Origin: Mytilus edulis
Taxonomy: Eukaryota > Mollusca > Bivalvia > Mytilida > Mytilidae
Assembly (NCBI RefSeq): GCF_963676685.1
Contig: NC_092348.1
Location: 30,975,386-31,039,385, forward strand
DNA: 64,000 bases
Direction of reading: 5' to 3'
The position numbers and the translations under genes were made by a program. This document shows, one piece after another, positions 46,795-59,900 of the stretch. Positions within the stretch are counted from its first letter, which is position 1; the number at the start of each line of letters is the position of its first letter. Below the pieces are notes generated by a model. That model worked only from the letters and a program-made list of their open reading frames with translations, had not been told where the DNA came from and made no database searches.

Positions 46795-46990
46795 GTTTTT
46801 ATATAGATTAGACCGTTGGTTTTCCGGTTTGAATGGTTTTACACTAGTAATTTTGGGGACCCTTATATAGATTGCTGTTTGTTGTGAGCCTACGCTACGT
46901 GTTAAAGACCGTACCTTGACCTATAATGGTTTACTTTTATAAATTGTGACTTGGATGGAGAGTTATCTCCTTGGCATTAATACCACATCT
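46795..46990 (+). repeat. Family B repeat copy inside the foldback-like element
   Basis: TTAGACCGTTGGTTTTCCGG, ACCCTTATATAGATTGCTG and TCCTTGGCATTAATACCACA. Confidence 0.75.
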
Positions 46991-47039
46991 TCCTTTATCT
47001 ATCCAAAATATATTAAAGAAGTTCAAATTCAAATTCATA

Positions 47040-47370
47040 GAAGACCAAGTTAACACAAAGGCCAGAGGCTCCTGACCTTGGACGGACACAAAAATGCGGC
47101 GGAGTTAAACATGTTTTGTGAGATCTCAACCCTCCTTTTATAACTCTAGCCAATGCAGATAAAACAAAACCCAGCAAAACCCAGCAATACCGACAGTAAA
47201 ACTCAGTTTAAAAGAAGTCCGTGTCCGATGTCCAATGTCAGAATAGGTAACAAATGAAACATGACAATGATACATAAATTAACAAAGCACTACTAGCAGT
47301 TACTGACATGCCAGCTCCACAACTCAATATATGAGAAGTATATAACCCGTATTTGTATGAGCTATGGTGT
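47040..47370 (-). repeat. Family D repeat copy inside the foldback-like element
   Basis: GCCAGAGGCTCCTGACCTTG, GCGGCGGAGTTAAACATGTT and GACATGCCAGCTCCACAACT, the reverse of 37500-37760. Confidence 0.8.
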
Positions 47371-47729
47371 CTCATTGGTACTCGCATCGATCGCGGTCAA
47401 TCGGGCCACAAGTTTTTGAATAAATGATGCCCCAAAACAGACCATATTTGGAAAAAATTGAATCATAATAGTTTCGTTTGTTTTCAAAATATACCACTGA
47501 GGAATACTTTTTCATTGACTATTCCTTATTAAAACTGCTTCGTAACATTTCAGTTTCATAATGAATACGAACAATATTTTGTAAAATTGTATATACATGA
47601 GATCGATCAAAAAAAGATACTATCAGTGACCTCTTGCCCTCTCTTCTTTTAATCAGAATGAATCAGAACTTGGCCTGAAACATTTGTACACAACTCTTAA
47701 AAAAAATTCTAATTCATAACAATGCATAA

Positions 47730-48481
47730 TTAGCACTAGAACACACCCGTGACATCGCGGGTCTGTGGCTGAATTAAAGAATATAACTATGCGTAAGCCT
47801 TATTTTAGTATTGGTATTGTCATCTGATAAAGTCATGCCAATTATAAGATGCACAGTTTTCTCTTCGTTCAACATCTTTCTGTTTGAACCCGTCGACCTG
47901 GAACTTATCAATTATTGGTATTATTAATTTTATTTGGAAAACAAAAGTCCCTGGAAAGGAGTATTTTTTAATCAACAGCATTGACCTATATTAGTTATAA
48001 ATAAAGTTGAGTTCTTTGATTCGCTGTTTTACGTCATTCCGGCTTACAAATTGAGAACTGTACATGCTGTACCTATACGCCTTATTTTCAGTCCAGAATT
48101 ATATTATTCGTATTGTCATCTTAAAAAGTCATACTGATCAAAATACTACAATCGGGAACATTGTGACAATGATTGAATTTAGTAGTGTCAACCCTGTGAT
48201 TACGACCCGTGTATATAGCAAAATCCTAAATACAGCGTTTGGTGGTGCGCCTGTCAGATGCGGAACGTACAGATAAGGTAACAGGTGAATATACTATTGG
48301 TATCGGTATCGGATTCGACCCGGAACTTCTTAATTATTGGCAATATTGATTATGTGGGAAACAAAGGGGTCTGGAGTGGTGCAATTTTTAATCAACAGCA
48401 TTGTACTATATTAGTTATATATAAAGTTGAATTCTTTGATTCATCGTTTTTACGTGATGACGGCTGATAAATTGGACCTCG
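47730..48481 (+). repeat. Diverged direct duplication (about 330 and 420 bp)
   Basis: Copy 1 (47730-48059) and copy 2 (48060-48481) share GCCTTATTTTAG, ATTGTCATCT.A.AAAGTCAT, TTTAATCAACAGCATTG and TATTAGTTATA.ATAAAGTTGA in the same order. Confidence 0.7.
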
Positions 48482-48529
48482 TCATATTAGTATTATAGAT
48501 ACTGTTCTACGTCGGAAACTTGTTATTCA

Positions 48530-48725
48530 GTGGTAGTCGTTTATTGGTGTAGTTCATATATGTTTATCGTTTTGTTACAGTCATTTTGGGCCTTTTATAG
48601 TTTGCTGTTAGGTGTGAACCAACGCTCCGTAATGAAGACCGTACTATAACCAATTATTGTTAACTTTTAATAAATTATGATTTGGATGGAGAGGCTGTCT
48701 CATTGGCACTCATATTGCATCTTTT
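48530..48725 (+). repeat. Family B repeat copy inside the foldback-like element
   Basis: GGGCCTTTTATAGTTTGCTG and GTCTCATTGGCACTCATATT. Confidence 0.7.
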
Positions 48726-50056
48726 GATTTATATATGTACTCAGTTTTATCTCTTTTTGATCACAACTTCATGGTGAATTTCTTAGACTGAACACACCGT
48801 CACATTTCAATAACAAACAGTACATTTTGGGTCAAAACCGTACTTAATCATGAACAAACATAGTCATCTTTAATGATAAAAAAAAACTTGTGTACGTGTA
48901 TTCAGTTTTCAGTGGATTTGACTTACTCTACACTTTTACAATGATATGTTGAGGGATACCACATTATTCATTTAAGTTGATGACACTAAAACTTCATCAT
49001 AAACTATAACCAAATCATTTACCATAAACAGAGACGGACTGATGAACGGACGTAAAGACTTTTAAACATAATGGCCATCTCCTTCGTCGACGGAGCATAA
49101 CAAAATCAAAGTCGTGAATTGAGGAACATGTCAGTCTAGTGTCAATCAAAACAAAATCTTGAGATTTTCAGAAATAAAGTATAATGCATAAGTGCAAATA
49201 GTAGTTGTATATTTGTTACACGAAAGTTTCAATAGGTTCGATAATGTCCTCGCTCTATTGCCAAGTCTGTTTCAAACCGTTCCAATAAACTCTGTGGAGG
49301 CTTCCGACGCATCTGTTGGTAAACCAACTGAAGTTTCAGACGAAACAAACGTAATTTATTCAGTATTCATGTCAGGAGTCGATACAAATGCACTGATGAT
49401 TTTTTGCTAGAGTATTTCCATGTAATCTAGCCCATTTCAAAAGAAAACCTTATGCATTTCTCCATTCTGTCACATTAAAAAGGAGACATTGAAGCTCCGT
49501 ACCATGTGTAAGGTCAAAGAATTTAACACACACTATATTATGTTGTGAGTATAATATATTTAATTGTGCGCACAATATGTTTAAGTTGTGCGCACAATAT
49601 ATTTAAGTTGTGCGCACAATATATTTAAGTTGTGCACACAATATATTTAAATTGTGCGCACAATATATTATTTTGTGCGCACAATTTATTTAAGTTGTGT
49701 GCACAATATATTTTTTTTTCTCTGCATGTCCCCAGCGGGGCTCCGTAAAATAACGATATATTTAAGCCCCCATGAATTATTTCTTAAGTATAAATATACT
49801 GTAGAGGACTGAACCTTTGTTCAAATCAAAATCTAGTTTTGCTCTGCATAACCCCTTATACATGTATAACATACATGTGCTACCTTTTACATGATTTATC
49901 TTGCGCGTAAATTAATGAGTGGGGTGTCAATCAGGGTGCAATTTATACATACTTTTATAAGTCATGAATATAAGATAGTGAACTGCATTTTATGAACACA
50001 ATTGAAGCATAATAAGCAAATAATTAACCCACACAGCAATGTTGACGCTCAATTTT

Positions 50057-50136
50057 TTAGTTTGTAACCCGGATTTGTTTTTTCTCTGTCGATTTATGAA
50101 TTTTTAACAGCGGTATACTACTGTTGCCTTTATTTC
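50057..50136 (+). repeat. Dispersed repeat, copy 2
   Basis: See 502-581; TTTAGTTTGTAACCCGGATT to ACTGTTGCCTTTATTT. Confidence 0.7.
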
Positions 50137-50842
50137 GTATTGCTGTTACTGCTCAATTATAAAAATCAAGAAAAAAAATATTTTTCACATCATTGTCAAT
50201 AATTTCGTTCATGAATTAACTTTGTTTCACATACATAATCATTAGAACCTGAATCTACGGGTTTCTTCTTATAGGATTTATCAGCCAAAAAAATATATAT
50301 ATCAAAAAGAAAATATATGAAAAGATTTATATTTTACAGCACAATTTACATGAAGGAGACCAAATGGTATCGCTTTTTGTGATTTCCATAATTATATCAG
50401 TGACATCTTCATAGATTTCAAGAAATTAATTTAATACGAGTAATGTATTTACTTTTATTTAGAAATGAACAATGCGATTCAATAAATAATTATTTATTTT
50501 AAACGTTGGTAGCGTACAAGGTTAGATTTTGTAAAATTTTTCAATGTAAAACAATCATTGAGGTATCATTAGATAACTAGTGGAAAAGGGTACTTTATGA
50601 ATACCTTGACTAACATCTTGATTCAGAATCGTTTACTAAACAACTGTTTAATGTTTGAAAAAAATATAATGCTATTTAAATTATAACGTTATTCGAACAC
50701 AGTAAGCCATATGTCTCTTATGTATCTAGATAAACAAGTTTTGTCAACTTCCCCCTTCACAATAGCTATATATATAGTGTTTCACCTTTCTGTTATCTTT
50801 CTTAAGATCAAAAGTCAGATGAGATAAAGATTTGGAACTATT

Positions 50843-50906
50843 ATGGCCAACATCTTGTCATATTTATTTTCACTGTTTTATTGTGTGGCATTTTCAATTT
50901 TGCTAG
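50843..50906 (+). CDS. C-type lectin exon 1 (signal peptide)
   Basis: ATG plus 20 codons and one base, then donor GTACGT. Confidence 0.82.
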
Positions 50907-53900
50907 GTACGTTTTTATCTTAAAAAAATATTTCAAATAGAATTATCATTAAGTAGTTATAAATTAATGTTAAAAAGATATACAACAAAATACAGAAATC
51001 ATAGGAAAGTCACTAACCAAATGCTAAAATTACAACGAGTGCATAACTACTGTCATAATCCTGACTTGGTTTAGGCGTTTTCTAATGTAGAAAATTGTGA
51101 ATTAAACGTGTTTTTATATCTAGCGAAACATCCTACTTGTATGACAGTCGCTTACAATTCCGCTATACTGACATCGGTGTGTAAACAGCAAACAGACATA
51201 ATAGGTACATTTGTAAAAAAAATAGTGGTCCACAAGTTTTCGTCTTCGCTCGACCTTTCATTGTCTTTCTTGTCTGTTAACTTTCTAAATCTATAGAATT
51301 GTATTTTAAAAAAGAAAAACCAATCACAATTTATATTGATAGTAAACTTGGATATATTGATGTTTAAGTTTCGGTTAATTTGCAGATAAAGCGAGTTCTG
51401 ACTGTCCCTTGGGATGGTATCATTACGGAAAACTGTGTTATTTCTTCAGTCATGAATCCTTTGATTGGTTTGTTTCTCAGGTAAGGATTATGAAACTTTC
51501 AATCAATACATCTAAATATAGTTGTGAATTGGCACTACAGAATCATGTTCTCATTAATGAAGTGAGACACAAATAAGGCACTTTGCTCTAACACTTGCTA
51601 CAAAAGGTATTATAATTATACAAACAAACGGAATTCATCTTAATATTGCAAGTATTGAAGAAGGTAATTTAAAATCAAATTTGTATCCCTCGTACATGAT
51701 TTGTACACAGCTCTTATGATAAGGCTTTGTCACAATATCGCATAAAATAATAGAAATCTCGCGTAATTCTGAAATCAACATCCATTTCAAAATACAGAAA
51801 TTTTTATTGAAATTTAAATTCATGATTATGTCTTTTATTTAGATGTTGATATACCACCCATTTATTCTTTCATACCAATGAAAGAGGTTCAGATGTCCCC
51901 GTGTTCGTTTGTAAATGGTAAACTCTGTTTCTCCAACTATTGCACATCAGATCCCGGCTAGTTTAGGTTATTGCATAAACTAGCTGTAGAGTTGTACTTT
52001 TCATGTCACATCTTTTGGTAAAGAAACCGAGACAGTTCCGCTCAAATGTGAAATAAAGAAAAGCTCTATTGGTATTTTTCCGTCTTTTAAGTGTTGGTCT
52101 TGTGAAAAGAAACGGTGTAAGCATATGGAAAACAATACCCGTCTAAAAATAAACAGAAAAAAAACCAATAATAAGCAGGGAAAGTATCTAACGCAAAACT
52201 CCAAAACATAGAGAGAGTATTATATGGCATTTAAAACTCAAAGAAGTTCTGCCATAATACTGTTAACCAGACCTTTTTGTATACACTGTATTTATACGTA
52301 CTTTAACAGATATTTTTCTGATGGTGTTTAATAAATCCTATGCAACTTTGACTGATCGATATCATCATGGACAACTGATATAGACGAATTGTATTACACA
52401 TACAATGTAATTGTATATAAAACTGATTATATGAGAAACAACATTGCATTATCCAAATCAAGATAGTACAACGTGCAGTATCCACACAGTAAAAGAGACA
52501 CTCCATAATAAATGTAAAAAAGAGATGTGGAGAACATGTAGATAAAGCTTACGAAAGAAGGGACGAAAAATACCAGAAGGATAGTCAAAATCGTAGACCG
52601 AAAATTTACTGACAATGCAATGGCTTAAAAAGAAACAGACAAACAGACAAATAATAATACACAAGACACAACATAGAACATTAAAGACTAAGCAACACGA
52701 ACCCCACTAAATAAAATCTGGTGGTGATCTCAGATAAGCAGATCCTGCTCTACATATGGCATCCTGGAGCACAAACAAAATTGACAAGCATAGAAAGGTC
52801 GGCATATATATTCCTCACAGCATATAGTTGTCTAAATTATAATTTTGATATGAGCGTCAATGATGGGTCTTATAAGACGAAACGCGCGTCTGGCGTACTA
52901 AATTATAATCCTGGTACCTTTGATAACTAATTATAAAATGTTGAGCTTTAAATCGGTCACTTATATAGAAGCTTTTATATTGTTTTAAATAAATCTGGCT
53001 ACATCAGCAGTCTTCCAATTCACTTCTAGTCGGTAAAACTTCAGTTTACTCAGCTGTCTTTTTACTGTTTTCCTTATTAATATAAAGCCATGCTTATCCA
53101 TTAAATTTTAGAATATACCTTATGATTTCATGAAATGAATAATAAAATGTGATAACTTACTCACTCATTTTATAAATAATTCTTACAGGTTGCATTTTTG
53201 TAAATATTGACAATGCAATTTCCCATAGGAACTCCTTTTATGCTAAAATTGTACCACTTTTAATATGAAGTTTAGAAAAAAATTATATCCTACAATGGAA
53301 AGTTCATATGCACTACAAGTTGTTTCGAAGGTCAAAATATAGGTCTGTGCTGTATATTTTCAACGTTTATATGTCCCGAACTTCTAAGAGTTTATACTAA
53401 CACTAAATTTCTTAGCTATCCCTACTTATGTATATTTAGTGGTAACATTCCCATTGTCTTTATTAGATGAAACCTAGAGATCATAACTGGGAACCAGTAT
53501 GTAAACAAAATTGATTGTCTATGAATATGCCATATCTCCCTAAAAGAGGTTTGGTTTGAGAAAGAGCTGTATTTACAAAGTGCAACCTACATATTTACTA
53601 CAGATAACTCTATGTGAACTATAAACAGTATGCTTAATGTCGAAATGAAAAAACAACGCTGAAAACGCAGTTTGTGAAATAACCCAATGTTTGCGATAAA
53701 GCACACAGTTAACAAAATAACTCGAAACGTTTGCGAAATAATAAACTACAAGAAAGTGAAAAAACGCAAATCGAAAATAAAACGTCATGCGGTCCAATAC
53801 ACTTCTTTATAAAGATGATAGTAAAATATCTGTTTGGGGTAAGGCTTTGGTTCATATCTAGTACGTCGATTTCCACGTCTAAATGAAGTCACACTATGAC

Positions 53901-56900
53901 CACATATATCTAAACTTTAGTTACAGTACTTGCAACCTTAGGCGTTACTGTTTGACGTGAACTTGACTGATCGGTGAATGATCGGTGACGGATGTTTGAC
54001 TGATCGATGAGTGATCGGTGATTGGTGACCCATAGGATCCGTCAGATAAGTCAAATAACCTATGTGAGAGTTACCCTGACAACTGTCACCGATCGATCAG
54101 TAAATTAAATTTATGCACGGATCGGACGGATACGTATATATTTAAAATTCTTATGTAAACTGAACTCGACAGTGTTTACAAACGATGAACGCGGACCTCT
54201 ACGAAGACACCTTAATTTACACGTTAATTTGTAATAAAATTAGTTGCAATAAAAAAGTGAAAATAGTATAACAGAATAAGATGCTTAGAGCGTTAAATTG
54301 TTTGTGTTGATTACTAGTTTTGTATTAAATATTGTTAACATCAGAGACATATAATACATAATTGTATTATATGACTCTGTTAACATGAACTTATTCCTAC
54401 GAAAATGGTTATTATTGACCGCCATTGGATTTTTGAACTTTTTATAGTTTCGAATAGGTTGTTTTTTCATGAAATTAAAAGAATGTCAAAGAATGGAATA
54501 AGAATGCAGTCAATGATTTATTTTGATAGAATTCATTAACTGTCATATGATTTGAGTACGTTTTGACATCAAGATTGGCTGTTCTTCATAAAATATGCTT
54601 ACTTTAAGGAAAAAGATACTAAATTTTTGTACACATTGCCTAAAATGCAAATATTTCTACATTTTACTGAAAATTATTGACCGCCATGAAATTTTTGTAC
54701 TTTTTATAGTTTAGAATAGTTTTTTTTTCATAAAATTAAAAGAATATCAGAAAAATCATACTAAAATTTTGTTCGCATCGTTTAAAATAACCAAAATTAT
54801 TCTTCTTTTTATCAAAAATGATACTATTTTATTTGAAATCAGTTATTTTTACCATCTTGAGACAAGTCTTCGAATCAGAATAGAGATATAATAAGAATAA
54901 AAATACTTAAACTTTTATTTTTGTGGAATAAGAATGCAGTTATTGATTTATTTTGATACAAATTATTAACCATCATTTGATTTCAGTACTTTTTGTACAT
55001 CAAGATTGCCTGTTCTTCATAAAATATGATTACTTTAAGGAAAATGATATTAAATCTTTGTACGTGTTGCCTTAAATGCAAATATTTCTTCATTTTACTG
55101 AAAATTATTGACCGCCATTAAATTTTTGTACTTTTTATAGTTTAGAATAGTTTTTTTCATAAAATTAAAAGAATATCAGAAAAATCATACTAAAATTTTC
55201 TTCGCATTGTTTAAAATAACCAAAATTATTCTTCTTTTTATCAAAAATGATACTATTTTATTTAAAATCAGTTATTTTACCATCTTGAGACAAGTCATCT
55301 AATCAGAATTGAGATATAATGAGAATTAAAATACTTAAACTTTTATTTTTGTGGAATAAGAATGCAGTTATTGATTTATTTTGATACAAATTATTAACCA
55401 TCATTTGATTTCAGTACTTTTTGTACATCAAGATTGCCTGTTCTTCATAAAATATGATTACTTTAAGGAAAATGATATTAAATCTTTGTACGTGTTGCCT
55501 TAAATGCAAATATTTCTTCATTTTACTGAAAATTATTGACCGCCATTAAATTTTTGTACTTTTTATAGTTTAGAATAGTTTTTTTCATAAAATTAAAAGA
55601 ATATCAGAAAAATCATACTAAAATTTTCTTCGCATTGTTTAAAATAACCAAAATTATTCTTCTTTTTATCAAAAATGATACTATTTTATTTAAAATCAGT
55701 TATTTTTACCATCTTGAGACAAGTCTTCTTATCAGAATTCAGATATAATGAGAATTAAAATACTTAAACTTTTATTTTTGTGGAATAAGAATACAGTTAT
55801 TGATTTATTTTGATACAAATTATTAACCGTCATATGATTTCAGTACTTTTGTACATCAAGATTGGCTGTTCTTCATCAAATATGCTTACTTTAAGGAAAA
55901 AGATGTTAAATCTTTGTATGCGTTGCCTTAAATGCAAATATTTCTTCATTTTAATGAAAATTATTGACCGCCATTAAATTTTTGTACTTTTTATAGTTTA
56001 GAATAGTTTTTTTCATAAAATTAAAAGAATATCAGAAAAATCATACTAAAATTTTCTTCGCATTGTTTAAAATAACCAAAATTATTCTTCTTTTTATCAA
56101 AAATGATACTATTTTATTTGAAATCAGTTATTTTTACCATCTTGAGACAAGTCTTCTAATCAGAATTGAGATATAATGAAAATCAAAATACTTAAACTTT
56201 TATTTTTGTGGAATAAGAATGCAGTTTTGATTTATTTTGATACAAATTTTTAACCACCATTTGATTTGAGTACTTTTTGTACATCAAGATTGGCTGTTCT
56301 TCATAAAATATGCTTACTTTAAGGAAAATGATATGAAATTTTTGTACGCGTTGCCGAAAATTATTGACCGCCATTAAATGTTTGTACTTTTTATAGTTTA
56401 GAATAGTTTTTTTCATAAAATTAAAAGAATATCAGAAAAATTTTACTAAAATTTTGTTCGCATTGTTTAAAATAACCAAAAGTGTTCTTCTTTTTATTAA
56501 AAATGATACTATTTTATTTGAAATCAGTTATTTTACCATCTTGAGACAAGTCTGCTAATTAGAGTTAAGATATAATGAGACTTAAAATACTTAAACTTTT
56601 ATTTTTGTGGAATAAGAATGCAGTTCTTGCTTTATTATAATATAAATTATTAACTGCCATATGATTTCATTACTTTTTGTTCATCAGGATTGGTTGTTCT
56701 TCATAAATTATGTTTACTTTAAGGAAAAAGATGTTATTTTTTTGTACGCGTTGCCAAAAATGCAAATATTTCTTCTCATATTGGAAAATATTGTAATTTC
56801 AATTGCAATCAGTTATTATAAATGATTTTCGTAAGTATTTTGTAGAAAATGTGAATTATTCAAGAATAAATCTGCTTAAAATTATTTCTTTCTTTTTAAA

Positions 56901-59900
56901 GAATATATTTATGTTTACCACTATTAGATTTTTGTACTTTTTATTGTTTAGGAGTAGTTATTTTTTTATTAAGGTAAAAAAAGACTATCAGAAAAATATA
57001 ATGTAATGCTGTTTGCATTGTTTAAAATTATTCATATTTCTTGTTAAAAAAACAGCATTTATTTATGTAATTTGTTATTTTAAAGGCTTCGATTGTGTCG
57101 AGATTATATAGAAAGTCCATGATTATGATAAGTTTTTTTTTAAAGAATTTTATGATGATAAGGATAAAAAAAATTAAAATATTGAAAAAAATAGACTACA
57201 TTTTTCAATAACTGATCCTTTCATTTTGTTTTTCCCGAGTATGTTTGGAAAATAATAAAATCAATTTCGCGATGTAGACACTCGCCGGGTTTGAACAAAT
57301 ATATAACCTAAATAAAACGAAAAAGACCATTCTTTAATGATAATATTTTAATTTAGGTTTTATCTGTACAATTCTTTTCATTTCAATTCACAAAACTTTG
57401 CTAAATAATTAATAAACAAAATGTATCATTGAACGTTCGATTTTCACGAGTCGCCATTTTAATTAAATTAAACGAAACTAAGATTCCGTAATTTGTATTA
57501 GTTTATCATGTGACGTATTAAAGTTCAATCCGTCATCAAGGTCGATCGGTACTATCCGTCCGATCAGTCCGATCAGTCAATTACTTTTACTATAAGTCTG
57601 ACGGATTGCTGACGTGAGTTTGACGCGAACTTGACTGATCGGTGACTGATCGATGACCGCTGATTGATCGCTGAAATAGTAACGCCTAAGGTTGCAAGTA
57701 CTGTATGTGTGGGTAAGAAACTATTCAACAGTGAAGAAATGATAACGTACTTCTTATTGTCACAATATGGTGAATGGAAAGATCCTATGTTATCTGAAAG
57801 GTAATCTACCTTGTCAGTCTCGAAACATACATAAATCTTAACCTATATAATTTTCAACCACAACCCTGTCAAACGTATTATTATATGAATAGTTTCCATC
57901 CATTAACAGTTCGACTTTTGACTTCCTCCTCTCAGATATAAAAATAAAAAGCTGGATCTGTTGCTCCCCTTAATAACTTTATTAAGCCAAATTATATCAT
58001 ACCAACTTATTATTATGGAGGCAGTAGACTAGGTCAGATATCATGCCAAAATCAGCACAGAAAGGAGTAGTCTTAGGATCTTATGTAACAGAAAGGAGTA
58101 CTCTTAGGATTTTATGTACCAGAAAAAAAACTAGAATCAAATCCATTTTGTAAATGTCAACATATTTATCATCGACCTAGTAAAGCCCTATTGTCAATTT
58201 TGCTGGTACAAATTAAAATACTTTCTTATAGTAGAAGACTTTATATCAAAAAATAAGAAATTCACAAAATAATTCTTGAAGGCTCAAGTAATTTTAAAAG
58301 CAAGTATCTTCATTATATGTTGATCCGAATGAATTTTGTTTAAGTTATACATGTGTATGTACATATATGTTACAGCGAATTTGTAGAAAAAGGGATTGTA
58401 TTTAATCCCTGAAATTTTCAGGAATTATACATAATCACTCGAAAAAATGTCAGGGATTATACAAAAAAAAACTAGAATGAAGAGACAATGAATAAAAAGT
58501 AAAATAAATAATTTTATAATTGAAGCACACTATTTTAATAGATACTAAGTATTAATTTATACAAACTATATTGCAAATTTGAATTACATCTCACTATGAG
58601 GATATGGATAGGGGTCCCTCTTTTCGTTATTCTTTATTTGTTTACATCATTTTTCTCTGTACTGTATACGGTATTTTAGTATTTTAGAAAACTATGAATC
58701 TCTATTTAACATTTTGTTATCACACACCTCAAATTGATTCCTTTTGTACTATCTGAGAAAAATTTCATGTTTCGTAGGCAGGCAATATACTTCTGATTCC
58801 TTTTATGAACGATGACCATTATGTTTTTGAGGTATCCCTTTCCACGATCAATATGCGGAATTGGTATTACTGCTTACTCCAATACTGTGTTCAATTCTGT
58901 TGGTAGGTCTTGGCGTTCAGTATCATTTCTTTGCTCTCTAGTTATTTGAAAGTCTTGTTCGTAAAATTCCATCCCCTTTGCTTCATAGGAAATTGCATGA
59001 TCAGTGCATTTATGTTAGTATAACTAATTTCAATTTAGAATTCCTTTTTATTATGAATAAGTCTTATTTAATCAAGTTAAAAGAATATTATCAGAAAAAA
59101 CTGTTCCATTTTTGAAGATTTGATCGATTGACCGGGAATGAAAACTGCCCTCTTAAATCACAGCGAGGTTATAATACGATTCATACGTCTGTGTTTGATT
59201 TATTTATTACCAAACAAAGAATCTGGTTCGCTTGGTAACACGTGAAAACATTCGAGGAAAATGATATAATAATTTTTAAACTTTTCACTGATCATGTAAA
59301 ATCACTTATTATATAAAGTCACTGCAACATATGCATGCCATTATATTAATGTTCTATTTCATTTGCTCTATGTAAGTATCATTTGGTCTCTTGTGTAGAG
59401 TTGTCTCATACACCTTATCGCTATTTGTCCGCCATTATTGGTTACCGTAAACTGATTACTTCATAAAACAAAATATTTGACACCACAATGGAAAAGTGAT
59501 TGTTGTATGCGTCAAAAGTTCAAGCGGCCGGGTGAGCCGGGATTAGCGATAAGGTGTATTGACAGGCATACCATATGTTCATATGTTAATTATGAAATAA
59601 TTTTGATTTTACATTACTCTGTTTATTGTTATTAATTTTGAAATTCAATTGGAGAGGAACTTTTATAACATTTATAACATTTTTAGTGGAGTTCGTGTTG
59701 TTTCTTAATTATTATTTATAACTGTTGATGTAAATTTTCTTTGGTTTTGTGAGTCTTTGTTTTCTCCTTGGTTTTGATTGTAATTGTCTTATAAGTGATT
59801 TTTTCTTGTTTTTCAATCCCTGTATTGTATTGATGTAAGTTTTTATTTATTTGATTTCTGAAAAACAAATATGTTTATACTAAATGATATCAATTTAAGT

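Larger units (their letters stand above)
46026..49747. mobile_element. Foldback-like element with palindromic tandem-repeat ends
   Basis: The ends start TACGGAGCCCCGCTAGGGAC and, inverted, TACGGAGCCCCGCTGGGGAC. They run about 50 bp at high identity into arrays of 22-bp units, each carrying the perfect palindrome TTGTGCGCACAA. Left units are at 46065, 46087 and 46109; right ones at 49564, 49586, 49608, 49630, 49652, 49673 and 49695. AAATAA flanks both sides (46020-46025 and 49748-49753), probably a 6-bp target duplication. The 3.4-kb interior has no transposase ORF; it holds families B and D and a direct duplication. Confidence 0.75.

Noticed and set aside
49192..49410. 72-codon frame reading LALLPSLFQTVPINSVEASD
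   Set aside because: It has a protein-like feel, but no family was recognised, no splice partners were found, and it lies inside the foldback-like element.
56192..56416. Frames within the 429-bp array
   Set aside because: They do not persist across neighbouring units.
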